Positions 1 through 6,357 of a DNA stretch of 13,334 bases are shown here, piece after piece. The position numbers were made by a program, and so were the translations under genes. The DNA comes from Syntrophomonadaceae bacterium. GTDB lineage: Bacteria > Bacillota > Dethiobacteria > DTU022. Every line of letters begins with the position of its first letter. Position 1 is the first letter of the stretch. The notes under the pieces were generated by a model. It saw nothing but the letters and a program-made list of their open reading frames with translations, was not told where the DNA came from and made no database searches. The stretch lies in the NCBI GenBank assembly GCA_007127255.1, contig SKZS01000119.1, forward strand, positions 1 to 13,334, in the 5' to 3' direction.

Positions 1-254
1 AGTTTGACACAATCAGAAGGTGTCCCGTTAACAGACCAGCCTTTCATTGCAGGTTTTTGCAAAAATAATACCTCGGCCACACGCAGCGGTTTGTGCATAG
101 TTATAGCGTGTCCGATTGCACTACGTTCACGCTCGGGTGCAATAACAGTTAGTTTATAGTTCTCATTGCTTTCTGATAAAGCCTGACCCATCCTTTGTAT
201 GCCTTCGGCATGGATACCGTCATCGTTAGTCAGCAATATGTGTGTCTTTTTCAT
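1..254 (-). CDS. surE: 5'-nucleotidase SurE, N-terminal part (runs off window)
   Basis: Only the first 84 full codons are visible; the rest lies beyond position 1. SurE is a metal-dependent phosphatase acting on nucleoside 5'- and 3'-monophosphates. The visible part begins MKKTHILLTNDDGIHAEGI, which contains the family signature NDDG with the two metal-binding aspartates (D11, D12). It continues with the PERERSAIGHAIT loop (metal-ligand serine S45) and ends in the conserved GTPSDCV segment (77-83), whose preceding Asn76 matches the metal-ligand asparagine of the family. The ATG start lies 9 nt after the mtaD stop, with an A/G-rich stretch (GGAAAGGA) overlapping the end of mtaD as a likely ribosome site. 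It is the last visible gene of the mtnP-mtnA-mtaD operon, so it may dephosphorylate nucleotides in the same purine salvage. That link is inference from position only. Confidence 0.93.
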   Translation of the reverse strand, partial: MKKTHILLTNDDGIHAEGIQRMGQALSESNENYKLTVIAPERERSAIGHAITMHKPLRVAEVLFLQKPAMKGWSVNGTPSDCVK

Positions 255-263
255 GCTTATCCA

Positions 264-1571
264 CTAGTCCTTTCCAGCGTTTACAAGCCTATCGGCACAA
301 CGTGACGATTCAGCCCTGATTTTTTCTTCATCTAAAGTTTTTAAAATACCGTCCTCAAGAAGCAGTCTGCCATCTACCATTACCAGGCTAACATCCGCTG
401 CCGCAGAAGCGTAAACGATGTGCGCCATGGGATCATGCAGCGGGGTCAGGTTAAGCCTGTCCGTACGCAAACCAATTAAGTCAGCCTTAAAACCGGGTTT
501 TAAGGTGCCTGTCTTTTCAAGGCCCAAAATTTCGGCGCCCATGACAGTGGCCATTTGTAAAACAGTTTTAGCATTAATTGAAGTAGGATCCATGGTAACA
601 CCTTTACTAACCAGGGCCGCCAGGCGCATCTCTTCAATCATATCCAGGTTGTTGTTGCTGGCAGCGCCGTCTGTTCCGAGTCCAACATTTACACCGGATT
701 CGAGCAAGCGTTTAATTGGAGCTATACCGCTGCCCAGCTTAAGATTACTGCCCGGATTGTGCGAAACTCCCACCTTTTTTTCTGCCAGGATATCAATATC
801 TCTATCACTTAAATGCACACAGTGAGCAGCTATTACTTTGAAATCAAAAAAACCGATTTCAGATAGCATCGCAGTCGAAGAACAACCCTGCTCGGCCAGG
901 CAGGTCTCTACCTCATCTTTTGTTTCAGCAAGGTGAACTTGAATCGGCAGGCCTGTTTCAGCAGCAAGCTCGACAACCCGCTCTAAGAAACCGCTGGCCC
1001 CGGCGTAGGCGGAATGTGGGCCTATAATTACATTAATTCTTCCATTTTCAGCTCCATGCCAGTCACTGATCAGGGCTTTAGAATCTCTAAAACCCTGTTC
1101 AAGGTCGAAACCCAGCCCAATCATTCCTCTTGATAGCACTGCCCTGATTCCACTCATAGCGGCTGCTTCAGCAACCCGATCCATGTAATAGTACATATCA
1201 GTAAATGTAGTCGTGCCGCCCCTGATCATTTCGGCGATGCTAAGCATAGCTCCCCAGTAAACATCATCGCTTTCCAGCAGAGCTTCTATCGGCCATATTT
1301 TGCTTTCCAGCCATTTTTTTAAGGGCAGGTCATCGGCATAACTGCGTAATAATGACATGGCTGCATGTCCGTGCGTATTGATCAACCCGGGCATGATTAT
1401 TAAATTTTTTCCATCGATAACCTGATCATAATTATTATTGTCAGTCTCGACTGGTTTCTTAGATATTTTTTCTATCATATTTTCATTGATCAGAATATCC
1501 CCCTTAATATAATCAGGTTGTTCATAATCAAGGGGAATGATCAAGGAATTCTTTATTAATGTTTTGCTCAA
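264..1571 (-). CDS. mtaD: MTA/SAH deaminase (amidohydrolase), paralogue 1
   Basis: A 435-residue member of the amidohydrolase family that deaminates 5'-methylthioadenosine and S-adenosylhomocysteine to their inosine forms, giving ammonia. The metal site is complete: the HGH motif (H67, H69), H213 in VHLAET with catalytic E216, H250 in AAHCVH, and D301 in LGTDGAASNNN. SRGM carries an arginine (R148) and a further arginine lies at 162. These fit the two arginines that hold the homocysteine carboxylate in the Thermotoga enzyme TM0936, so SAH should be an acceptable substrate. The start is TTG, preceded by AGGAG with 9 nt spacing; the gene lies 29 nt after mtnA. Its neighbours supply the next two steps for MTA: phosphorolysis and ribose-phosphate isomerisation. 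A second copy is encoded at 4913-6208 on the other strand. The family is certain; the exact mix of natural substrates is not. Confidence 0.93.
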   Translation of the reverse strand: MSKTLIKNSLIIPLDYEQPDYIKGDILINENMIEKISKKPVETDNNNYDQVIDGKNLIIMPGLINTHGHAAMSLLRSYADDLPLKKWLESKIWPIEALLESDDVYWGAMLSIAEMIRGGTTTFTDMYYYMDRVAEAAAMSGIRAVLSRGMIGLGFDLEQGFRDSKALISDWHGAENGRINVIIGPHSAYAGASGFLERVVELAAETGLPIQVHLAETKDEVETCLAEQGCSSTAMLSEIGFFDFKVIAAHCVHLSDRDIDILAEKKVGVSHNPGSNLKLGSGIAPIKRLLESGVNVGLGTDGAASNNNLDMIEEMRLAALVSKGVTMDPTSINAKTVLQMATVMGAEILGLEKTGTLKPGFKADLIGLRTDRLNLTPLHDPMAHIVYASAAADVSLVMVDGRLLLEDGILKTLDEEKIRAESSRCADRLVNAGKD

Positions 1572-1600
1572 TATTTCTGTCTCCTATCTATCAGAAAGCT

Positions 1601-2653
1601 TTACATAAGCTTCTTTAACCTGTCCCGATCCGGTTTGCAAACAACACCTTTCTCCGTAATAATTGCGGTAATAAGGTGTGCGGGGGTAATATCAAAAGCG
1701 GGATTAAACGCGACAACTTCATCCGGTGACGTTGCGTACTTGTCTATATGGGTCACCTCGCTGCTGCAGCGCTCCTCTATAACAATGTCTTCACCCGATT
1801 CAACCGACATATCGATAGTTGAAAGTGGAGCAGCGACATATAATGGTATGTTGTGGTAGTCTGCTAAAACTGCAAGTGAATAAGTCCCAATCTTGTTTGC
1901 CGTATCACCGTTAGCGGCAATACGATCGGCTCCGACTATTATTAAATCAACTTTACCTTTAGCCATCAGGTGTCCTGCTGTGCTATCGGTGATCAGGGTA
2001 ACGGAGATATCTTCTTGAATCAATTCAAAAGCCGTAATCCTCGCTCCCTGCAAAAGGGGCCTGGTTTCGTCTACAAACACATGAACATCTTTGCCCTGCT
2101 CCACTGCAGCGCGAATCACCCCCAGGGCTGTTCCGTAGCCTCCGGTGGCCAGCGCTCCCGCATTGCAGTGGGTTAATACAGATGCCTTTTGCGGCACCAT
2201 TTCAGCGCCGTTAAATCCAATCATGCGGTTATTTTTGATATCTTCATCATGAATTTGTTTTGCTTCCTCTAATAAGTTATCAAATATCGCCTGCGGAGGA
2301 GATTCTCTATGCTTAAGAAGCACTTCTTTCATTCTCTCTACAGCCCAGAACAGGTTAACAGCAGTCGGCCGGGCCTTGACCAATTTTGAAGCGGCTTCAT
2401 CAAGGGCCGATAATAATATCTCCCTGTCATCGCATTTCTCAAGAACTTCCCCGGCGGCGATAACCATGCCATAAGCGGCAGTAATTCCAATTGCCGGAGC
2501 GCCGCGCACAGACATCTCCTTGATTGAATCTATCACCTGGTCACAGTTTTCACAGCTGCGGTACTCAACTTTTAAAGGCAGAAAACGTTGATCAAGCAGA
2601 TGTAAACGATTGTCCTGCCAGTACATAGTAGGCAGCTTGTTTTTTCTGTTCAT
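1601..2653 (-). CDS. mtnA: S-methyl-5-thioribose-1-phosphate isomerase
   Basis: A 350-residue aldose-ketose isomerase that converts methylthioribose-1-phosphate to methylthioribulose-1-phosphate in the cytoplasm. Family landmarks are RGAPAIGITAAYGM (50-63), the catalytic cysteine C163 in THCNAGALATGGYGTALG, VDETRPLLQGAR (194-205), and the catalytic aspartate D243 in GADRIAANGDTANKIGTY. Length and residues are normal for MtnA rather than for the related eIF2B or ribose-1,5-bisphosphate isomerases, whose motifs differ. The ATG lies 6 nt after the phosphorylase stop, and its ribosome site (AGGAGAG) sits inside the end of that gene, so the two are surely co-translated. The later enzymes of the classic methionine salvage path (MtnB, MtnC, MtnD) are not in the window. 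The product may instead go to an aldolase of the DHAP-shunt type, which is inference. Confidence 0.95.
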   Translation of the reverse strand: MNRKNKLPTMYWQDNRLHLLDQRFLPLKVEYRSCENCDQVIDSIKEMSVRGAPAIGITAAYGMVIAAGEVLEKCDDREILLSALDEAASKLVKARPTAVNLFWAVERMKEVLLKHRESPPQAIFDNLLEEAKQIHDEDIKNNRMIGFNGAEMVPQKASVLTHCNAGALATGGYGTALGVIRAAVEQGKDVHVFVDETRPLLQGARITAFELIQEDISVTLITDSTAGHLMAKGKVDLIIVGADRIAANGDTANKIGTYSLAVLADYHNIPLYVAAPLSTIDMSVESGEDIVIEERCSSEVTHIDKYATSPDEVVAFNPAFDITPAHLITAIITEKGVVCKPDRDRLKKLM

Positions 2654-2659
2654 AGATAG

Positions 2660-3457
2660 TCAGCTCTCCTCGGACCAGTATTTTCCGGCTTCTTTGCAGC
2701 CGCATGAATATCCATGTTCGATATTCTCAACAGAGGCGGCAAGCAGCTTTTCAAGTTGAGGCTTGACTCTTTCCATTTCTTCAAGAACTTCTTCATGCGT
2801 CAAAGGGCTTGAAGAAATACCCGCGGCATAATTGGTCGGCAAGGCTATAACTGCATAGCAGAGACCTGCTTCACGGGCCAAAACAACTTCAGGGACATTG
2901 GTCATACCTACCAGGTCACCGCCCCACTGCCCTATCATTCTGATCTCTGAGGGAGTTTCAAAGCGCGGGCCCTCAGTACAAACGTAACAACCCCCGTCCC
3001 CCAGGTCAAGATCCAGGGCCATGCCGGCATTCAATATCGTCCTTCTTACTTCCCTGCAATAAGGTTCTGAAAGATCTACGTGAACAACCGGATTTCCTGC
3101 TCCTTCATAAAATGTCAGCGGCCTTTGTTTTGTAAAATCTATAAACTGATCAATAACCACCATGCTCCCCGGGGGCATATTCTGACGAAGAGTGCCCACA
3201 GCGGCAGTGGCAATTATAGCATTTACCTCCAAATATTTGAGGGCTGCAATGTTAGCTTTATAATTGACCATATGCGGCGGCACTGAATGTTTACCTCCAT
3301 GACGGGCTAAAAAGAAGACTTTGCGGCCTTTATATGTTCCCGCCCTCATAATCACGGCGCCATACCTGGTATCAACGGTTATTTCTTCTTGATCTTTTAT
3401 AAGAGATTGATTGTACACTCCTGTTCCACCGATAACAGCAACCCTGATTTCCGACAC
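2660..3457 (-). CDS. mtnP: MTAP-family phosphorylase, probably S-methyl-5'-thioinosine phosphorylase
   Basis: A 265-residue trimeric purine nucleoside phosphorylase of the MTA phosphorylase branch. The GTG at 3457 is preferred because AAAAGGAG lies 8 nt upstream. An in-frame TTG at 3478 would give 272 residues but overlaps that ribosome site. Motifs are the phosphate loop GGTGVY near the N-terminus, ARHG, TAAVGTLR, the signature CTEGPRFETPSE, and MTNVPEVVLAREAGLCYA. In human MTAP the adenine is held by Asp220 and Asp222 in ATDYDCW; the aligned segment here is PTNYAAG, so the first aspartate is Asn209 and the second is Ala. Asn at this place is what 6-oxopurine phosphorylases use. With an MTA deaminase two genes on, the likely reaction is methylthioinosine + phosphate to hypoxanthine + methylthioribose-1-phosphate. 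It is the first gene of the operon. Family is sure; the thioinosine preference is inference. Confidence 0.93.
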   Translation of the reverse strand: MSEIRVAVIGGTGVYNQSLIKDQEEITVDTRYGAVIMRAGTYKGRKVFFLARHGGKHSVPPHMVNYKANIAALKYLEVNAIIATAAVGTLRQNMPPGSMVVIDQFIDFTKQRPLTFYEGAGNPVVHVDLSEPYCREVRRTILNAGMALDLDLGDGGCYVCTEGPRFETPSEIRMIGQWGGDLVGMTNVPEVVLAREAGLCYAVIALPTNYAAGISSSPLTHEEVLEEMERVKPQLEKLLAASVENIEHGYSCGCKEAGKYWSEES

Positions 3458-3505
3458 AATCGCCACTCCTTTTGGCAAAAAACCACTTTACAGACTGCTC
3501 TTTTT

Positions 3506-3535
3506 ATTATAATCTTTTTCTTGGGTTAAATGCAA
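3506..3535 (-). promoter_or_regulatory. Sigma-A promoter of the mtnP-mtnA-mtaD-surE operon
   Basis: On the minus strand, TTGCAT (3530-3535) and TATAAT (3506-3511) are separated by 18 nt. Transcription should start near 3499, giving a leader of only about 40 nt before the GTG start of the phosphorylase gene. No riboswitch would fit in that leader. It is divergent from the tRNA promoter that begins 20 bp away. Confidence 0.65.
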
Positions 3536-3554
3536 AATTCCTGCCGTAATCATG

Positions 3555-3583
3555 TTGACGCCTATTATAAAATGAGCTATACT
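3555..3583 (+). promoter_or_regulatory. Strong sigma-A promoter of the tRNA operon
   Basis: TTGACG (3555-3560) and TATACT (3578-3583) are separated by exactly 17 nt, close to the sigma-A consensus. The first tRNA base is 30 nt after the -10 box, and no other promoter lies between the three tRNA genes. Confidence 0.75.
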
Positions 3584-3612
3584 ATAAATTGCTTTAAAAG
3601 TAGACTTTATCG

Positions 3613-3687
3613 GCCGACGTAGCTCAATGGTAGAGCAGCTGATTTGTAATCAGCAGGTTGGGGGTTCAAGTCCTCTCGTCGGCTCCA
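3613..3687 (+). tRNA. tRNA-Thr (anticodon UGU)
   Basis: The acceptor stem GCCGACG/CGTCGGC closes a full cloverleaf. The anticodon arm GCTGA-TTTGTAA-TCAGC gives anticodon TGT. The T loop is TTCAAGT, and the CCA end is encoded (3685-3687). The T stem includes two G-U pairs. Confidence 0.97.
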
Positions 3688-3698
3688 TAAAGTGTTGT

Positions 3699-3784
3699 GG
3701 AGAGGTACCCAAGTTGGCCAAAGGGGGCAGACTGTAAATCTGCTGGCAGCGCCTTCACTGGTTCGAATCCAGTCCTCTCCACCA
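3699..3784 (+). tRNA. tRNA-Tyr (anticodon GUA)
   Basis: A class II tRNA with a long variable arm. The acceptor stem is GGAGAGG/CCTCTCC and the anticodon arm GCAGA-CTGTAAA-TCTGC has anticodon GTA. The T loop is TTCGAAT and ACCA is encoded at the 3' end. It lies 11 nt after tRNA-Thr in the same transcript. Confidence 0.97.
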
Positions 3785-3790
3785 AAATAT

Positions 3791-3866
3791 GGGCCATTAG
3801 CTCAGCTGGCAGAGCACCTGACTTTTAATCAGGGTGTCCCAGGTTCGAATCCTGGATGGCTCACCA
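3791..3866 (+). tRNA. tRNA-Lys (anticodon UUU)
   Basis: The acceptor stem is GGGCCAT/ATGGCTC with one G-U pair. The anticodon arm CCTGA-CTTTTAA-TCAGG has anticodon TTT. The T loop is TTCGAAT and ACCA is encoded. It lies 6 nt after tRNA-Tyr and is the last tRNA before the terminator. Confidence 0.97.
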
Positions 3867-3878
3867 CCTCAAAAACAC

Positions 3879-3920
3879 AGTGAGGACAGGGTTTTTAAGG
3901 CTCCTGTCCTCACTTTTTTT
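3879..3920 (+). terminator. Rho-independent terminator of the tRNA operon
   Basis: The stem GTGAGGACAGG / CCTGTCCTCAC has 11 perfect base pairs plus an outer A-T pair and a 12-nt loop. A run of T (3914-3920) follows directly. It lies 12 nt after the tRNA-Lys CCA end. Confidence 0.95.
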
Positions 3921-3995
3921 GGCGAACATAGATACTCTTTATAGCTTATGCATACTAGCACTACAGCGAAAGATTACTAAGTTCGCGGCGCCATG

Positions 3996-4056
3996 GGGAC
4001 GGTTCGAGCGTCCCGGAGCACAGCGAAGGCCGAAGGGAAGACGATGGAACCGTCCC
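3996..4056. repeat. 61-nt imperfect palindrome (REP-like element)
   Basis: The outer arms GGGACGGTTC (3996-4005) and GAACCGTCCC (4047-4056) are perfectly complementary over 10 bp. Inside them CGTC..CC pairs with GG..GACG, leaving an AA bulge, so nearly the whole element folds into one long hairpin with a GC-rich tip. It sits alone in the roughly 310-nt gap between the tRNA terminator and the stress protein gene. Nothing else in that gap looks coding. The GC-rich composition stands out from its AT-rich flanks. From memory, arms of this type recur in Peptococcaceae genomes, but only one copy is in this window. Confidence 0.6.
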
Positions 4057-4176
4057 TACTGCTTCTCCCTCCTTCCTGGCAGCTAAGCTGCATACACTCG
4101 GGTTAAACCGGAGTGATTCGTGGTGTTCTAGATTGTCCTGCGCAGTTCTTTGTGGTAATGCTCATCTCTTTTAGCT

Positions 4177-4203
4177 TTGCCCCATTCTATGATAAAATAT
4201 ACT
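4177..4203 (+). promoter_or_regulatory. Possible promoter of the universal stress protein gene
   Basis: TTGCCC (4177-4182) and TATACT (4198-4203) are spaced by 15 nt, or 16 nt if TTTGCC is taken as the -35. This is shorter than ideal. A competing -10, TATGAT, lies at 4188. The site is 44 nt before the ATG. Confidence 0.35.
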
Positions 4204-4246
4204 TAGAAGAACCTTTTGGGCTTAATTTAAAGTGAGGTGTTTTAAA

Positions 4247-4705
4247 ATGAAATTGTTAGTCTGCGTTGACGGGTCCACACACAGCCAGCATGCTATAGAA
4301 AAAGCAGCATTAATTGCCGAAGGCTTAAATTTTGATGAAATATCCGTCATTCATGTTTATGACGGCAGGCAGGATGTGCCTTCTTTTACAATAGGCAGTG
4401 ATGGTTATGTCCCGGATGAACAAATTGAACGTTTTATTAAGCTGCAGCAAGAAAATGAGCAGGAAAGAAAAATAATTGTAAATGATGCATTAAAAGTTTT
4501 TGAAGAAAAGGGCTTAAAGGCTCAGTCCATTTTAGCTGAAGGACATCCAGCCAATACAATAGTCAAAGTAGCAAAAGAAGAAAAGTATGACATGATTGTT
4601 ATGGGGAGCCGGGGTTTGGGCGGTTTAAAAAAATTATTCCTCGGCAGTGTAAGTAATGCCGTAGCCCAGGAAGCAAAGGATTGCACTGTTATAATTGTAA
4701 AGTAG
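4247..4705 (+). CDS. Universal stress protein, UspA family, ATP-binding type
   Basis: A 152-residue single-domain Usp protein of normal length. The N-terminal strand MKLLVCVDGSTHSQHA carries the conserved aspartate (D8) of the nucleotide site. The C-terminal motif G120-SR-G123, nine residues, then G133-S134, followed by VSNAVAQEA, is the G-2X-G-9X-G(S/T) pattern of the ATP-binding Usp subgroup. Such proteins are small cytoplasmic dimers linked to stress and energy state; a specific task cannot be named. The ATG at 4247 is chosen because GAGGTG lies 7 nt upstream; an in-frame GTG at 4232 overlaps that site. It stands alone, with 207 nt before the next gene and no clear terminator after it. Confidence 0.93.
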   Translation: MKLLVCVDGSTHSQHAIEKAALIAEGLNFDEISVIHVYDGRQDVPSFTIGSDGYVPDEQIERFIKLQQENEQERKIIVNDALKVFEEKGLKAQSILAEGHPANTIVKVAKEEKYDMIVMGSRGLGGLKKLFLGSVSNAVAQEAKDCTVIIVK

Positions 4706-4912
4706 GGCGTTATCAGCCTTCAAACTCCAGCAGATGATCTCCTTATAGGTCACAATAGTTGCTTTATTTTTTCTGGTTTATAAGCCTGCCTGATGTATTG
4801 AGAATGTCGAGCTTGAAAATCACATTGCAAAACGATCAATATCAACCCACGTGCGTTTATTTGCTCAAGTAGCCCGCACTTTAAATTGTTGCCAGGGGGA
4901 TATAGAAATTAT

Positions 4913-6208
4913 ATGTTTTCAAAAATATTGATAAAAGACGCTGTAATTATCACCATGAATGATAGTAATGAAGTTTACGATTCCGGAGATATTTTAATCG
5001 AAAACGATACAATTAAATCGGTCGGCCAGGCAATCGAGGAAGAGGTAAATGATGCAAAGATCATATCGGGTAAAGGGAAAGTGGTTATTCCCGGTTTGAT
5101 CAATGTTCACAATCATGCAGCGATGAGTTTGTTCCGTAGTTATGCCGATGATTATCCTCTTATGGTCTGGCTGGAGCAGAAAATATTTCCGGCCGAGGCC
5201 AACCTGACCCCTGAAGATGTGTTCTGGGGCGCTTCACTGGCCCTGTTGGAAATGATCCGCGGTGGAACTACCACCTATGTCGATATGTATTTTTTTATGA
5301 ATCAGACAGCACAGGCCTGCTATGAAAGCGGTATGAGAGCAGTACTTTCCCAGGTTTTTATAGGCGATAATGCAGTTGAGGGCTTTAACAGTCTAAACGA
5401 TGCAAAAGACTTTGCCGAGAGTTGGCAAAACTCGGGAAACGGCAGGATATCAACTATCCTTGGTCCTCACGCTCCGTATACCTGTTCGCCTGATTTTTTG
5501 AAGAAAGTTTTAAGCAAAACGGAACAATCCAATACACCAATTCATATCCATCTTTCCGAATCAAGGCATGAAGTTCAGCAGTCCCTGGAGCTGCACAAAA
5601 AAACCCCCGTTGCTTTAATGCAGGAGATTGGGCTGTTCACACGTGACGTGCTGGCGGCACATTGCGTTCATGTTACCGATGAAGATATTGATATCCTGGT
5701 AGATAACCAGGTGGGCATAGCCCATAACCCCGGAAGCAACCTTAAGCTTGGCAGTGGAATTGCACCACTGAAGAAAATGCTCGATAAAGGCGCCCGTGTA
5801 GGACTCGGAACAGATGGAGCAGCCAGTAATAATAACCTGGATATGTTTGAAGAAATCAGGTTGGCCAGCCTGCTGCAAAAAGGGGTAAACGAAGATCCAA
5901 CCTTTATTACAGCCGCGGAAGCTCTTGGTCTGGCAACCCGGGAAGCGGCAGCAGCCCTGAAGAAAGACAATCTTGGAGTATTAAGCGCAGGGGCTAAAGC
6001 GGATATTGCTATCCTTAACTTCAATCAACCACACCTTCAACCCCATAATAATGCCCTGGCCAATATTGTTTATTCAGCCTGCGCTACTGATGTTGATACT
6101 GTCATTGTTGATGGAAGGGTCCTATATGAAAAAGGGAGTTTCCTTACTTTAGATGAAGAAAATATCTACTACGAGGCAAACCGGAGAGCAAAAAGACTGA
6201 GGCAGTAA
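4913..6208 (+). CDS. mtaD: MTA/SAH deaminase-like amidohydrolase, paralogue 2
   Basis: A 431-residue amidohydrolase similar along its whole length to the 264-1571 protein. The metal and catalytic residues are intact: HNH (H66, H68), H213 and E216 in IHLSE, H250 in AAHCVH, D301 in LGTDGAASNNN. The segment that binds the substrate tail differs: SRGM of paralogue 1 is SQVF here (Q146), and the second arginine position has no Arg either. The two arginines that hold the SAH carboxylate in TM0936 are thus both absent, which suggests a smaller or uncharged substrate such as MTA, 5'-deoxyadenosine or adenosine. The ATG at 4913 matches the N-terminus of paralogue 1. AGGGGGA lies 12 nt upstream, a rather long spacing. 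The gene appears monocistronic and converges on ahcY. The 207-nt gap before it shows only a weak promoter-like pair (TTGAAA at 4813, TCAATA at 4836). Confidence 0.9.
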   Translation: MFSKILIKDAVIITMNDSNEVYDSGDILIENDTIKSVGQAIEEEVNDAKIISGKGKVVIPGLINVHNHAAMSLFRSYADDYPLMVWLEQKIFPAEANLTPEDVFWGASLALLEMIRGGTTTYVDMYFFMNQTAQACYESGMRAVLSQVFIGDNAVEGFNSLNDAKDFAESWQNSGNGRISTILGPHAPYTCSPDFLKKVLSKTEQSNTPIHIHLSESRHEVQQSLELHKKTPVALMQEIGLFTRDVLAAHCVHVTDEDIDILVDNQVGIAHNPGSNLKLGSGIAPLKKMLDKGARVGLGTDGAASNNNLDMFEEIRLASLLQKGVNEDPTFITAAEALGLATREAAAALKKDNLGVLSAGAKADIAILNFNQPHLQPHNNALANIVYSACATDVDTVIVDGRVLYEKGSFLTLDEENIYYEANRRAKRLRQ

Positions 6209-6284
6209 CCAGATGCAGACAAGGTTATCACCCTCCAGGATAATCCCACTTATTGAATAGCAGCTATTATAGTGACCTTCATTT

Positions 6285-6317
6285 AAAAAAGGCCGTGAGC
6301 AAAACGCCACGGCCTTT
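6285..6317 (-). terminator. Rho-independent terminator after ahcY
   Basis: The stem AAAGGCCGTG / CACGGCCTTT has 10 perfect base pairs and a 10-nt loop. Read on the minus strand it is followed by six T (the A run 6285-6290), so it ends the adoK-ahcY transcript. In the plus direction it has only a weak TTTACT tail but may also help stop mtaD paralogue 2, which converges on it. Confidence 0.9.
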
Positions 6318-6357
6318 ACTGAATCATTCCTGTGTCCGTTTCCAACCGGTTAAAACC

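Noticed and set aside
418..825. 135-codon plus-strand open frame opposite mtaD
   Set aside because: It lies wholly antisense to a gene with intact motifs, and a matching antisense frame appears opposite the other mtaD copy, as expected from shared codon patterns.
3692..3883. Plus-strand open frame across the tRNA-Tyr and tRNA-Lys genes
   Set aside because: It is a chance reading of tRNA sequence. There is no ribosome site, and the tRNA folds fully explain the bases.
4706..4912. Regulatory element or terminator between the stress protein gene and mtaD paralogue 2
   Set aside because: Only a weak TTGAAA/TCAATA pair and short imperfect repeats are present, and no hairpin with a T run is visible.
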